Assembly (NCBI GenBank): GCA_017444965.1
Contig: JAFSVO010000104.1
Location: 1-36,659 of the forward strand
Length of the DNA: 36,659 nt
Source: Clostridia bacterium
GTDB lineage: Bacteria; Bacillota; Clostridia; Oscillospirales; Butyricicoccaceae
Direction: 5' to 3'
Part shown: piece after piece, positions 1 to 10,410 of the stretch
Position numbering within the stretch: position 1 is the first letter of the stretch
How the letters are laid out: every line of letters starts with the position of its first letter
The notes under the pieces: model-generated
The model's input: the letters and a program-made list of their open reading frames with translations, nothing else
Databases searched by the model: none
Told to the model about the DNA's origin: nothing
Made by a program: the position numbers and the translations under genes

Positions 1-3000
1 GGGCTGTATACGCTTCCTTATTTCCGGATCATATCCGTCCTTTTTGAGCAGTTCCTCAAAGAAGCCCGTAAAGTCGTGCGGCAGGCTCGTGTCGGTGCGC
101 GTGAACACGCCGGCGCCTACTATAAGTATCGTGGGGCTGCGCCCTACGTCGCCCGTCGTGATATTGGGCTCCTTGATAGCGGGCGGGGTCGACCTGTCGA
201 CGATAAGCTTCCACCGCGCGACAAGCGTGAGCCCGCCGAAGGGCACCGTGCCCTTTTCAAAGTTAAACTCCTTAGAGTAATCGTAGCCCTCGTACCAGCC
301 CTTGAAGATATATCCCTCTTTTACGGGGTCCTCCGGCCTTTCGACCGTATCTCCCTCTTTGGCGTCTGTGGACGTTATCGGAGAGCCGTTGAGCGGGTCG
401 ATATTGACTTTAAAGGTGTCGGGCACCTTGCCCTCTTTGCCGAGAACGAACTTGGAGGCGAGCTTCTGCATGGCTATCGCGTCGTCCTTTTCGAGCTTGC
501 CCTTTACAGACGACGTTTCGTACCCGAAGTAGCCGAGGCCCGTCGGGCTCTTGTTTAAAGCCGCGGCGCATACGGCCGCCGCCGCGAGGTAGGAGCCCTT
601 GGCGCTCGCTCTGTTGCCGACGTTCGCCATCGTCTTTACGTCGTTTGCTTCGCGGTAAAGGTCGGTCTTTATCTTCGCCGTGTCGGAACTGTAGGCGAGG
701 AACAGATCCGCCAAAGATACCGTAACGACGTTCTTCGTTATCTTCTGTACCGCTTCTTTCGCCGCGGAAAGCTCGTCGTTTATCGCCGCGGTATGCGACG
801 CGTAATCGGTTATCGGCTTATCCATTGAGGCAAAATCGCCGAAGTTCGCCATATGCGGATAGGGACCTACCAGAATTACTTTTACGTTCGGGTTTTTCTC
901 ATACGCTATTTTAGCGAGCTTGGCGGCGGTGGTGATATTATACCTGCGCGTGCTCTCGGAAATTATCGAGTGGTCGCGCCCCGTCTGAAGGATAAGGTAA
1001 TCGAACCTTGTCGAATTGAAGTATCTGTAAGCCCTTTTGCCCGAGCTTAAGCTCGAGAAGGTCTCGTCGTTTATGTCCCCTCTCGCGCTCGAGGCGAACA
1101 GCTCGTAAAGGTTGAAGGTGGTGGAGGTGTCGGTATGCGAGAAGGTCGCCGAAATAAGGTTCATCGGCTTGTTTTCGGCAGCCGTCATAAGGTTTTTGAG
1201 CGTCTGGTACATATTGAAGCTGCCGAGCGAATAGCCGCCGAACATAAACACGTTCATCGCGCCCTCGACCGTTTCGTCGTCAAAATGCACCTTGACCTTC
1301 GTGCCGTCGGTAAGGGTCGGAGGAGGCGCCGTAGAGGTCTTTCCGGTATCGGGGTCTACCCACGTCGCGTCGTCGACCTCGCGCACCTTGTCGGTCTTGA
1401 TACCGAGGGCAGCTTCCGCCGCGACCGCCTGAAGCTTCATACCGTAGGACGGGAGTATCTCGTACCCCTTTTCGCACGTGAAGGCGTCAAGCCCGACGGG
1501 GCTTTCTTTGAACGTCTCGGCGAACACGCACGCCGCTGAGAGATAGCTGCCGTAAACGTCTGCGAAGTCGGTCTTGAGCGAGCCGTAGGGGGACAGAACG
1601 CCGCGGCTTATGCAAAGCTCGAACGCGCGGTTTACGTCGGCTATTCTGAAGGGGAAGGATATGACCGAGGCGACCTTGTCGAGATACTTTTCTATCGCCG
1701 CCGCGTGATCGGCGCGCCCCGTTATCTTCGCGGGAATGAAGTACTGCTTGTACATGTTCCCCTCGAGGTCCTGTCTTCCGTAGTTGCTGAAGAAGAGCAC
1801 CTGCACGTCGGGGTTGTGCTTTGACGCCGCGTCGTATATGGCGTGGATCATCTTTATTTCTTTCTGCGCGGTCGATTCGCTTAAGAGCGCGTTGTCGCGC
1901 CCGAGCATAAGGACGAGCGTGTCGTACTTATTCTCTTTGCAGAGCTTCTCGACTTCAGACGCGTTTTCACCGACGAGCCCCGTCTCCCAGATATTATAGT
2001 TATTGCCCTTGGCGAGCGTGTCGACCTTGACAGTGCGCCCGCTCTTGGCGGCTATCGCTTTAAAGAATGAGCCGGTATCGTAGCCCGAGCCGGATACGGG
2101 GCCGCTTCCCACGAAGAGAACGCTCTTTATATCGGTGTGCCATGCGCCGTAGCTTCTGCCCGAGCCCGCGGGCTTCGCCCAGCCGGCGTAAAGAGTTATA
2201 TCGGAGGGCGGCATGGTCGCCTGCATAAAGCTGAATCTGCCCGAAAGCTCGGGGTCAAAGAACCAGCCCGCGAAGATAAGCCCCTCTCTTACGGGGTCCT
2301 TGGGGGCGGGTATCTTCGCGCCCGTTTTCGCCTTTAAGGGCGCGACGGGCGTGCCGCCGTTCGTGAAGAAGGTGACGGTATGCTCGGGGTCATTGCCCTT
2401 GTAATCTTTTCCGAACGCCGTCTTATACGCCTGCTTCTGAAGCTTTAAAAGCATGGCGCCGTCGATTATCTTGCCGTTGTAACCTAAACCGGTAGATCCG
2501 TAGACCGGCATACCGACCGGGCTTTTCTTGAAGACGGAGGCGTACACCGTCGCCGCCATAAGATACGAGCCCTGCGCGTTCGCGCGGTTTATGCCGTTAT
2601 ATCTGCCCTCTCTGCCGTCGGCTTTCTGATAGAGGTCCTTTACTATAGCGTCGTCGTCGCCGTAGTTCATAAAGGCGTCGGTAACGTATACGACCTGCAC
2701 GTTTTTGGCGAAATTGCCCTTAAGTATCGCGGCTTTGGCGTCTTCCGCCTGCTTGTTTATAAGCGCCGCGTGGTCGCGCATATTCTCGGCAAGACCTACC
2801 TTTACGTCGGTAAAGGACTGCGTGTTGGGATAGGGCGTGACGAGGATTATCTTAACGTCGGGGTTCTTTTCTGAGGCTATCTTCGCTATCTTGCAGCATG
2901 AGATCACGTCCGCGTTATAGTGCTCTTCGCTCGACAGCGAATAATCCTTGCCCGTCTGCAGTATGACGTAATCGAGGCCCTTGTCCGCCGCGCTCTTGAG

Positions 3001-4791
3001 CGCGGGGCCCGCCCTTAAGGTCGAGAAGGTAAGGTCGTTTATATCGTTTCGTTCCTTAAAGAACTCGTAGAGGTTATAGGTCGTGGACGACGTATGCTCG
3101 AGCTTGACGAAGGAGGAGACGACGTCCGCCTTTTCGCCCTCTTTTATCATGTCGACGAGCGTCTGCGCCGCGTTGAAATTAGACATCGGTATAGAGCCGA
3201 AGAGGAAGAGCCGTATCTGCTTCTTATCACTGTCCTCATTTTCCGCCGGAAGCTTGGTCATGACCGTCGGCTCGGGATACTTGTATATCGGGTCGTTTTT
3301 ATAGCTTAAGTCTTTTTCAATAAAGTCTTCGTAAATGTCGACGAACCGCGTGTAGTCGGACACGTCGGGAAGAGAGGTCGTTTTAGTACCGAAGGCGACC
3401 TGCGCCGCGAGCGCCTGAAGCTTGACGCCTACCTCGGGGTCTACCGTAAACTTATCCGTCTCAAAGCACCTTATGCCGACGGGCGACTTATTGAATATCA
3501 CCGCGTACATAAGGCACGCCTGCAGATAGCTGCCCTGAACGCCCGCGAAGTCGTTGGTTTCGTCGACGTAGGGCTGTATGCCGTTCTTTTTGGCGAGTTG
3601 GAACGCGGCGTTGCTGTTGACGACGCTGTAGTCCATCGGCAGGTCGTCTTTAAGCCTGTTCCAGAATTCGTCGATAAGCTCGGAGAGCGCGTCGGGCGTC
3701 TCTACGCGCGGAACGTGCTTCCAGTATATGTCTTTATAGTAGCTGCTGTTTACGTCCTGCCTCGTGTAGGGAACGACGCAGACGACTTTAACGCAGGGAT
3801 TATACTTTTTCACCTTGTCGTAGATGGTGGTGACGGCTAACCTTTCCTTATTATAGGTCTCGTCTCTTATAAGGCAGTTGTCGCGCCCGAGTTGAAGCAC
3901 GACGTAGTCGTATTTTCTCGACTCGAACATATTGGTCACGTTTTTGTAATTCGTGCCGACGAGCCCCGTTTCCCAGATGCTGTAGTTAGAGCCGAGCACG
4001 AGCGAGTCGACGATAAGCGGCTCACCGTCGGCGCGCGCTATCCTTTGAAGGAAGGCCGCGGAGTCGTGCTCCTGCCTCGATACCGTCCTCGCGAGTATGC
4101 CGGAGCCGACGAAGAGGACGCTTAAGGGCCGCTCTTCAATAACGACTCTCGTAAGCCCCGTCTTTGCGGAAGCGCTCGCGCCCGTTATGCTTTTCGTGCC
4201 GGTGACTTCGCCGTAAACGTAGTATCTGCCGCCCTTTTTAAGCCCCGCGGGTATGGCGACGCCCGCTTCCGTCTGCCCCTCTAAAAGGGTGCCGCCGGAC
4301 GTCTCCGCCTTGTTCGTCAGATACCATTTATAGGTGTAAACGTACCCTCTGTTCTGCTTGACGGTCACTTCAAACGAGCCGCCCACTTTTTCTGAGGCGT
4401 ACGCCGTCGCGGGCTGGGTATCTATCTCGGGGGTGACCGCCTCGCCGAGCTCTATCCACGACGCCTTTAAGGTCATAGACTCGGTCACCGGCGTTCTGAA
4501 CTTATAAAGCGAGCCCGAGGGCAGGCACCATCCTTCGAAAATGAAGCCTTCGCGCGAGGGGTCGGCGGGCTGTTTTAATATCTCGCCCGCGTTTACGGTA
4601 ACCGCGTCGACGGGCGTGCCGCCGTCGCTGTCGAAGGTCACGGTGCAGACGGCCGCGTTTGTATCGGTGTCCGCGGTCTGCCCCGGCTCTTCTCCCCCGC
4701 CGGAGGGGGCGGCGTCCTTCTCGCAGGCGCAGAAGAGCGCGAGCGTAAAGCAGAGCAACAGCAGAAGCGAGATCTTTAACCACTTTTTCAT
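1..4791 (-). CDS. Giant InlB-repeat lipoprotein with SGNH-like pseudo-hydrolase modules, left cassette (C-terminus off window)
   Basis: The frame is open from the ATG at 4791 to the window edge, giving 1597 residues with the C-terminus missing. An AAGGAG ribosome binding site precedes the start. The N-terminus is a lipoprotein signal (MKKWLKISLLLLLC, then a Cys near residue 23). An InlB/Listeria-Bacteroides repeat, an Ig-like YxWYLTNK domain, and modules in the order A, B, InlB, A, B, InlB and the start of a third A follow. It is colinear with the 2044-aa protein at 12932-19066, so about 445 residues are probably missing. The modules end in a GSYL...A..Y...F.KSPVG block like DUF4886/SGNH proteins, but the GNS nucleophile motif reads GSG or GSI and the D-x-x-H block is absent. 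I infer a non-catalytic, membrane-anchored surface binding protein. It sits 89 bp behind the SLH gene and is probably co-transcribed with it. The ligand is unknown. Confidence 0.85.
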   Translation of the reverse strand, partial: MKKWLKISLLLLLCFTLALFCACEKDAAPSGGGEEPGQTADTDTNAAVCTVTFDSDGGTPVDAVTVNAGEILKQPADPSREGFIFEGWCLPSGSLYKFRTPVTESMTLKASWIELGEAVTPEIDTQPATAYASEKVGGSFEVTVKQNRGYVYTYKWYLTNKAETSGGTLLEGQTEAGVAIPAGLKKGGRYYVYGEVTGTKSITGASASAKTGLTRVVIEERPLSVLFVGSGILARTVSRQEHDSAAFLQRIARADGEPLIVDSLVLGSNYSIWETGLVGTNYKNVTNMFESRKYDYVVLQLGRDNCLIRDETYNKERLAVTTIYDKVKKYNPCVKVVCVVPYTRQDVNSSYYKDIYWKHVPRVETPDALSELIDEFWNRLKDDLPMDYSVVNSNAAFQLAKKNGIQPYVDETNDFAGVQGSYLQACLMYAVIFNKSPVGIRCFETDKFTVDPEVGVKLQALAAQVAFGTKTTSLPDVSDYTRFVDIYEDFIEKDLSYKNDPIYKYPEPTVMTKLPAENEDSDKKQIRLFLFGSIPMSNFNAAQTLVDMIKEGEKADVVSSFVKLEHTSSTTYNLYEFFKERNDINDLTFSTLRAGPALKSAADKGLDYVILQTGKDYSLSSEEHYNADVISCCKIAKIASEKNPDVKIILVTPYPNTQSFTDVKVGLAENMRDHAALINKQAEDAKAAILKGNFAKNVQVVYVTDAFMNYGDDDAIVKDLYQKADGREGRYNGINRANAQGSYLMAATVYASVFKKSPVGMPVYGSTGLGYNGKIIDGAMLLKLQKQAYKTAFGKDYKGNDPEHTVTFFTNGGTPVAPLKAKTGAKIPAPKDPVREGLIFAGWFFDPELSGRFSFMQATMPPSDITLYAGWAKPAGSGRSYGAWHTDIKSVLFVGSGPVSGSGYDTGSFFKAIAAKSGRTVKVDTLAKGNNYNIWETGLVGENASEVEKLCKENKYDTLVLMLGRDNALLSESTAQKEIKMIHAIYDAASKHNPDVQVLFFSNYGRQDLEGNMYKQYFIPAKITGRADHAAAIEKYLDKVASVISFPFRIADVNRAFELCISRGVLSPYGSLKTDFADVYGSYLSAACVFAETFKESPVGLDAFTCEKGYEILPSYGMKLQAVAAEAALGIKTDKVREVDDATWVDPDTGKTSTAPPPTLTDGTKVKVHFDDETVEGAMNVFMFGGYSLGSFNMYQTLKNLMTAAENKPMNLISATFSHTDTSTTFNLYELFASSARGDINDETFSSLSSGKRAYRYFNSTRFDYLILQTGRDHSIISESTRRYNITTAAKLAKIAYEKNPNVKVILVGPYPHMANFGDFASMDKPITDYASHTAAINDELSAAKEAVQKITKNVVTVSLADLFLAYSSDTAKIKTDLYREANDVKTMANVGNRASAKGSYLAAAAVCAAALNKSPTGLGYFGYETSSVKGKLEKDDAIAMQKLASKFVLGKEGKVPDTFKVNIDPLNGSPITSTDAKEGDTVERPEDPVKEGYIFKGWYEGYDYSKEFNFEKGTVPFGGLTLVARWKLIVDRSTPPAIKEPNITTGDVGRSPTILIVGAGVFTRTDTSLPHDFTGFFEELLKKDGYDPEIRKRIQP

Positions 4792-4835
4792 ACTCTTTTT
4801 CTCCTTATCCTTCAAGGCTTTAAGTATCGCGGGGC

Positions 4836-4870
4836 GGGCGCGGGGGAAGCGCGAGCGTCCCGGCGCGCCC
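4836..4870 (-). other. GC-rich hairpin between SLH and lipoprotein genes, left cassette
   Basis: GGGCGCG plus GGGA pairs with TCCC plus CGCGCCC, with a small bulge. It lies in the 89-bp gap between the SLH gene stop and the lipoprotein start. No T-run follows on the minus strand, so it is not a clear terminator. A different hairpin occupies the same position in the other cassette (19116-19145). It may protect a processed mRNA end or reduce read-through. Confidence 0.4.
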
Positions 4871-4880
4871 GGAGCCGCCG

Positions 4881-7800
4881 TCAGTCGAGTGCCGTCTCAG
4901 CCGCCTTCTGCAGGTCGAGCGCAAGCTCCTCAGGCGTCTGTCCGAGATAAGTTAAGATATCCGTCGTCTCTACGTCTTCGGGATTGTCAAGGCTGCCGCC
5001 CACGTCGTCGGAGCCCAAACATTCAAGCCCGACGGGGGTCTTGCCGAACATGACCGCGTACAGGGTCGCCGCCGCGAGGTAGGCGCCCGGCGCGGAAGCG
5101 CAGTTCGCGAAGTTGACGCCGAGCACGTAAGAAAGACTGTCGTGGTTTTCAAGTCTCCAGCCGAAGGGTCTGAAGAGCACGTTCGCGAGCTTAGCCTCGT
5201 CGCCGTCCGCGTACGTCTCGAACGCGTCGCCGACGTACGCTACCTTGACGGGCTCTTTAAGGTACCCGTCGGCGTCGACCGCCGCGGCTATCGCCTGAAC
5301 GCTCTTGTCTATCGCCTCTACGTGCGATTTGTGCGAGCGAACGCCGGTCATCGCCGCGAAGTCTTTTTCAAACCCCGTCGTGTGTCCGTAGGGCGCGTAG
5401 ATAACGAACCGGACGTTGGGATTTATATCGGTCGCTATCTTCACAAGCTTTCTTATGCAGTTTCTTTCGTCCTGAACTCTGTTCGATATGGTCATCGAGT
5501 AGTCTCTGCCCGCCTGGATCACAACGTAATCCCACACCGTCCCGCCGGACATAGCGTTCGAGAGCGCCGCGTTCTTTATCGTGTAATCGGTAATTGCGGT
5601 CGAATTGAACAGCTCGTAAGGATTCCACGTGTTCATCGTGCTGGTATGCGCAAGCTTTATTGAGGTCATATTGACGGGCACGTCGAGCCCCGTTTCTATC
5701 ATCTGCTTTAAGGTCTGGTCCGCAGAATATGAGCCGACCGGGTGGTTGCCCCAAATAAGAACGTTCAGCTCGCTCTTTTCAAAGCTGACGCTTATCGGCT
5801 GCGACCAGCTTTCGGCGGTGAAGGTCTTTCTATGCGCCGTTACCTTGCAGAAGTAGTAAAGGACCTTTCCGAGGTCATCCTCGCTCGCTTTTATAAACAG
5901 GGCGCTTTCGGTCGCGCCGTCTATCGCGGCGGCGTTGCTTTCCGTCGCGCTGTCACCGACGTACCACTGATACTCGTAAGTGTGTCCGGGCTGTTCGGCG
6001 ACCGTCACGAAAAGCGTCTCGCCGAGCGTCGCGTATTTTACCGTCGCCGACTGTGACTGATCCTTGAAGACGGGCGCTATCGCTTCGTCCGCGAGCCTGT
6101 TGTACCAGAACTTAAATACCGTGTCGCCCGCGGGGGATATAACGTCGGTCGCGACTCTGCCGGCGTTTTCGGCGTCTTCATAATAGTCCTCTATCATCGA
6201 GGGCTGAACCGTCGTTTCCTTTCCGGCGTAGCCCGTAAGGGTATCCGTTCTTAAAAGCTCGTACCCCGTCTTGTCGCTGTTCTGTATATAATGCTCGACC
6301 TTATACTGAGCCTTCGCGGGCTCGGTACCGAGCGCGGTTTTCTGCGCCGCCGCCTGAAGGTCGAAGACAAGGCCCGCCGGCGTGTCGCCGAGTATTTCGG
6401 CAAGAGCGGATGCGCGCGCGTTCGTTAATACGTCCGAATTGTCCGCCGCGACGCCGGTCACGGTAAGCCCGACGGGAGATTCCGAAAGAGCCGTCGCGAA
6501 CACGGTCGCCGCCGTAAGATAGGCGCCCGCCGCCGACGCGCGGTTGGCGAGGTTTTTGCCGTAGCAGGGCGTAGTCGTGCTGACTAACGCAGGCTCCTGA
6601 TAAAGCAGCTCTTTTACCTTGTCGTTTCCGCCTGCGAAATCGGCGAAGGCCGAGCTTACGTAAGCTATTTTCACCCCGTTTTCAAGGTAGGCGTCCGCTT
6701 CTATCTCGCTCTTGTTATCCTCCGCCTCGGAGTTTATCCACGCGACGTGCGAGGCGAAATCCTTTACGCTGCCCGACGTGAAGTCGGCGGCGAAGTTTAC
6801 GGTATGCGCGTACGGCGCGACGAGAATAAACTGAACGTCGGGGTTGCGGTCGGAGGCAAGTTTTGCGAGCTTGCGCAGCGCGTAGCTGTTCTTGAGCTTG
6901 GCGTCGGCGCTTGTCGCCGCCGAGTCGCGGTTTGTCTGTATAATTGCGTAGTCGAGGTCTACCGTCTCAAACGCCTTTTTGGTGTTGGCGTTTGAAAGGG
7001 TGTAGTTTGTAAGTGACGTCCTCGCGCTTGATTCGAACATTTCAAACACGTTATACGTGTTATACGTTGCCGTGTGCGCCGCGCTGACCTGGATAAGGTT
7101 TACCGTGACCCCGAGCTTTTCCTCGAGCATCGCCTTTAAGGTGTCGACCGCGTGATGGACGCCTGCCGGATACCCGCCGAAGGAGTAGATATTGAGAGTA
7201 TCCTTCTTATAGGTCGCCGCGGCTACGGTCGACGTCGCCGTCTTGACGTCGCCCTTGCGCTTTGCCGTGACGGTCGCGAAATAGTATTCGGTGGTATCAA
7301 GGTTTCCCTCGTCCGCCTTTATCCTATAGACGGGGCCCGTCGCGCCCTCTATCGCCTCGGCGCCGTCCGCGCTTGCCTGCGTGTTCTTATACCACTGATA
7401 GGTATAGGTGTTGCCGGGCATTTCGTCTATTTCTACCCTTAAGCTCTTGCCGGGCGTCGCGTATTTGACGGTGACCGCGGGCGCGAGGTCCTTTTCAAAT
7501 TCGGGAAGGGTCGCTTCATCCGGAAGCTTGTCGTAATAGAATCTGAACACGGTAGAGCCGTCGGCTTCTATCTCGGCAGAGCTTACCCTGTCGGGGTGCT
7601 TTTTATTTTCGGCGTAGTCTTCTATCTCTATGCCGGTATGAGTCCTCGCGACTCCGGCGAACGCCTGCTTTATTTCTTCCTTATACAGGTCGTAGCCCGT
7701 CTTGTCGGCGTTCTGCCTGTAATACTCTATTTTATACGACGCTCTTTCGGCGTCGGTGCCGAAGGTTATCTTCTGCGCCGTCGCCTGAAGCTCGAACTTA

Positions 7801-10334
7801 AGCTCTTTTACGCTCATGCCCGTCTCTTCTATAGCGAGCGCCGTTTCGGAATTCGACTCGCTGTCGAGGTTTGAGCTGTTCGAGGTCGTGCCCGGGCACT
7901 CGAGCCCGACGGGCGACGAGCCCGTAAGCGCGGCGTACATGACCGCCGCCGAGAGATAGGCGCCGACCGCGTTCGGGCGGTTTGCGAAGTTCTTGCCGCG
8001 GATAAGATCCTTCGCGACGTAGCCGTTGTCCGGTCTGAAAAGGGTCTTCGCGAGCTTATCCTGATCGCCGCCGGCGAAGCTTTCAAACGCGCTGCCGACG
8101 TACGCGACCTTTACTTTATTAGTAAGATACTCTTCGCTGTTGATATTCGACGCCGCGGCCTCCGCCTCGGCGTTTATAAGCGTTACGTGCCCCTTGTGGC
8201 TTCTTATCGCGGCGCGGGGGAAGTCTATCTCAAACCCGGTCGTGTGCCCCGAGGGCGCGACAATAGCGACCTTTACGTCGGGATTAAGCAGGGAGGCGAG
8301 CTTTACTATCTTCATGACCGAGTAGATGTTCTGCGTTTTGTTTGAAAAATAGTTTAAGGATACGTCCTTGCCCGTCTGAAGCAGAATGTAATCGAGCGGC
8401 GTCTCTTTAAGCACTTTTTCTACGGAAGAGCTCGCGAAGGTGTAGTTGTCAAGGTTTCCCCGGGCGTTTGCGGTAAAAAGCTCGTAGATGTTATAGGTGC
8501 TGGTCGTCGAGGCATGCCCCGTATAGCTGCCCATTACCTTCATCGTGACGCCGCAGCTCTCTTTGAACATTTCGGTAAGCGTCGTGACGGCGCTGTAAGA
8601 GCCGAGCGTATGCCCGCCGAAAACGAAGAGGTTTACGTAGCTGTCCTCTATCGACGCGTATTTTACCTTAGCCGCCTCGGAGACGGTCTTAAGACTTGCC
8701 GTGCCGCGCGCCGCGGTGACCTCGCAGTACCAGTACTCGGTCTCGCCGAGAAGGGCCTCCTCGGGCGCGACCTTGTATTTTGCCGTTTTCGCGCCGGGGA
8801 CCGCCGTTCCGCCCTCGTTTGACGCCTTACTGTTTTTATACCACTGATATGAATAACTGTTGTTCTGCTTTTCGTCGACCTTGACCTCTATAAACTCGCC
8901 GCTCGACATATATCTTACGGTGATATCGGAGGGCTGTTCGTTTATCACGGGCTGGGTGGGGTTGCCCGACGATTCCGTCGGCCTCGATATGACCGCGCCG
9001 CTGCCGCCGCCCGTAACCGTCGCGCCGCTCTGCGCCGGGGTGTTTCCGACGGTCACGTTTTTTGAGCCGTCGCCCGCGGTGACCTCGGTCGCCGGAGTGG
9101 TTACGGCTATCGTGTCGCCGTTGGCGCTGACCCTTGTTACCTTGCCGCCGCCCGATATACTGACTTTATCGCCGTCGGCGCGCACCTCCTGTATCTCGCC
9201 GCCTATGGGCACGTTTACGTTCGTATTCTCGGTGCCCTTGTTTACCGTAGCCGATCTTACCTGGCCGTTTACGGTCAAGGTAGCGCCGCTGCCGTTGACG
9301 CCGGCGTTATACACCTTGCCGCCCGTCTCTACGGTAAACGCGCCGCCCGATATCATCGCGCTCTCGACCGCGCCCGCGACCGATACTGTCGCGCTTTTGT
9401 CCTTTACCACGACCGAATAGACCGAGCTGCCGGACGTTGTATTGAGATACGCGCCCTTAGCCGTTTTGGATATGACCGCGCTTTCGGCGGAGCCGTTTAA
9501 AGTTACCTGAGCGTTCGAGTTTATAAGAAGCGCGCCCGCCATGTCGCCGTCTATCCTGACGTTGCCTTTGCCCGCCTTTTCGGCGACGACTACGCTGCCT
9601 TCATAATCGTGCGTTTTTATATTAACCTTCGCGGAGGTCGTAACGACCGTTATGCCGTCGCCCGTAAGGTTATATTCGCCGCCCTCGGTTATATAGTCCT
9701 TTATAAGGCGGTCGATTATCGTCACTATCTCGCCGCGGGTCACGTTGGCTTTGGCGTTTATCCTGCCCTGCGAGTCGCCCTTTATGACGCCGCGCGCTAT
9801 CATGGCGCCGACGTAGCCGCGAGCCCACGAGGCGACCTCATCTTTGCCCGAAAGGGAGGTCGCCTTAAGCGCGCCCTCATACTCGGAAACCGCCGCGGCT
9901 CTTCCCAGCATAACGAGGAACTCCTGCCGCGTTACGTTGTCGTTCGGGCGTATCTTCCCCGCGCCGTCGCCGTTCATCACTTCGTTTACGTTGAGGATAT
10001 AAAGATACGGGACGTACCACGCGCCGCGGACGACGTCCTTAAAGGAGCCGTAAAAATCCGCCGTGGCGGTGACGTTATCCTGATACCCCAGCGCGAGCGC
10101 TATGATCTTCGCGACCTGCGCGCGGGTAGCGGGGCTTCCGCCCGAAAACTTACCCGAGCCGTCGCCCGAAATAACGCCGAGGCCCGCCCATCTTTTCGCC
10201 GCCGCCTCATAGTAAGTGCCGGCGACGTCGTAAAATTCCGCGCCCTGCGCCGCGGTATCTGCCGCGAACACGTTCGGCAGCGCCGAAAGCATCATTGCGA
10301 GAGCGAGGACTATTGAAACAACGCGTCTTTTCAT
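4881..10334 (-). CDS. Giant SLH-anchored surface protein with three SGNH-like pseudo-hydrolase modules, left cassette
   Basis: The protein has 1817 aa. The start at 10334 has GGAGGT eight bases upstream. Residues 1-24 are a signal peptide. Three SLH domains follow (about 32-88, 92-145 and 155-212; motifs TRAQ, TRQE, TRGE), which in this family bind pyruvylated secondary cell-wall polymer. Residues 225-455 are Gly/Val/Thr-rich short strands, probably a beta-solenoid. Then come Ig-like domain (460-560), B module (565-815), MucBP-like YKIEYY repeat (865-936), Ig (940-1045), B (1046-1295), MucBP-like (1343-1414), Ig (1420-1520) and B (1522-1775). The B modules keep H-x7-N-x2-E, x-[RK]-D, P-x-x-H-T and GAYLxAA, but lack the SGNH Ser and His. 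There is no LPXTG. It lacks one MucBP-Ig-B unit found in its paralogue at 19157-26059. I infer a wall-bound binding scaffold; catalysis is unlikely. Confidence 0.9.
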   Translation of the reverse strand: MKRRVVSIVLALAMMLSALPNVFAADTAAQGAEFYDVAGTYYEAAAKRWAGLGVISGDGSGKFSGGSPATRAQVAKIIALALGYQDNVTATADFYGSFKDVVRGAWYVPYLYILNVNEVMNGDGAGKIRPNDNVTRQEFLVMLGRAAAVSEYEGALKATSLSGKDEVASWARGYVGAMIARGVIKGDSQGRINAKANVTRGEIVTIIDRLIKDYITEGGEYNLTGDGITVVTTSAKVNIKTHDYEGSVVVAEKAGKGNVRIDGDMAGALLINSNAQVTLNGSAESAVISKTAKGAYLNTTSGSSVYSVVVKDKSATVSVAGAVESAMISGGAFTVETGGKVYNAGVNGSGATLTVNGQVRSATVNKGTENTNVNVPIGGEIQEVRADGDKVSISGGGKVTRVSANGDTIAVTTPATEVTAGDGSKNVTVGNTPAQSGATVTGGGSGAVISRPTESSGNPTQPVINEQPSDITVRYMSSGEFIEVKVDEKQNNSYSYQWYKNSKASNEGGTAVPGAKTAKYKVAPEEALLGETEYWYCEVTAARGTASLKTVSEAAKVKYASIEDSYVNLFVFGGHTLGSYSAVTTLTEMFKESCGVTMKVMGSYTGHASTTSTYNIYELFTANARGNLDNYTFASSSVEKVLKETPLDYILLQTGKDVSLNYFSNKTQNIYSVMKIVKLASLLNPDVKVAIVAPSGHTTGFEIDFPRAAIRSHKGHVTLINAEAEAAASNINSEEYLTNKVKVAYVGSAFESFAGGDQDKLAKTLFRPDNGYVAKDLIRGKNFANRPNAVGAYLSAAVMYAALTGSSPVGLECPGTTSNSSNLDSESNSETALAIEETGMSVKELKFELQATAQKITFGTDAERASYKIEYYRQNADKTGYDLYKEEIKQAFAGVARTHTGIEIEDYAENKKHPDRVSSAEIEADGSTVFRFYYDKLPDEATLPEFEKDLAPAVTVKYATPGKSLRVEIDEMPGNTYTYQWYKNTQASADGAEAIEGATGPVYRIKADEGNLDTTEYYFATVTAKRKGDVKTATSTVAAATYKKDTLNIYSFGGYPAGVHHAVDTLKAMLEEKLGVTVNLIQVSAAHTATYNTYNVFEMFESSARTSLTNYTLSNANTKKAFETVDLDYAIIQTNRDSAATSADAKLKNSYALRKLAKLASDRNPDVQFILVAPYAHTVNFAADFTSGSVKDFASHVAWINSEAEDNKSEIEADAYLENGVKIAYVSSAFADFAGGNDKVKELLYQEPALVSTTTPCYGKNLANRASAAGAYLTAATVFATALSESPVGLTVTGVAADNSDVLTNARASALAEILGDTPAGLVFDLQAAAQKTALGTEPAKAQYKVEHYIQNSDKTGYELLRTDTLTGYAGKETTVQPSMIEDYYEDAENAGRVATDVISPAGDTVFKFWYNRLADEAIAPVFKDQSQSATVKYATLGETLFVTVAEQPGHTYEYQWYVGDSATESNAAAIDGATESALFIKASEDDLGKVLYYFCKVTAHRKTFTAESWSQPISVSFEKSELNVLIWGNHPVGSYSADQTLKQMIETGLDVPVNMTSIKLAHTSTMNTWNPYELFNSTAITDYTIKNAALSNAMSGGTVWDYVVIQAGRDYSMTISNRVQDERNCIRKLVKIATDINPNVRFVIYAPYGHTTGFEKDFAAMTGVRSHKSHVEAIDKSVQAIAAAVDADGYLKEPVKVAYVGDAFETYADGDEAKLANVLFRPFGWRLENHDSLSYVLGVNFANCASAPGAYLAAATLYAVMFGKTPVGLECLGSDDVGGSLDNPEDVETTDILTYLGQTPEELALDLQKAAETALD

Positions 10335-10371
10335 ACAATACTACCTCCGTTCGGGTAACGTAAGCTTTTTC

Positions 10372-10387
10372 CGCCGCGCCCGCGGCG
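10372..10387 (-). other. Short hairpin between solute-binding and SLH genes, left cassette
   Basis: CGCCGCG and CGCGGCG form a 7-bp stem with a two-base centre in the 76-bp gap. On the minus strand it is followed by GGAAAAAG rather than a T-run, so it should not terminate. No promoter is visible in this gap, so the SLH gene is probably read from the solute-binding gene promoter. Confidence 0.3.
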
Positions 10388-10410
10388 TTTATTGCGCGCT
10401 ATCTTAAATA

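Noticed and set aside
10372-10387. Terminator between the left solute-binding and SLH genes
   Set aside because: The stem is followed by GGAAAAAG on the transcribed direction, not by a T-run.
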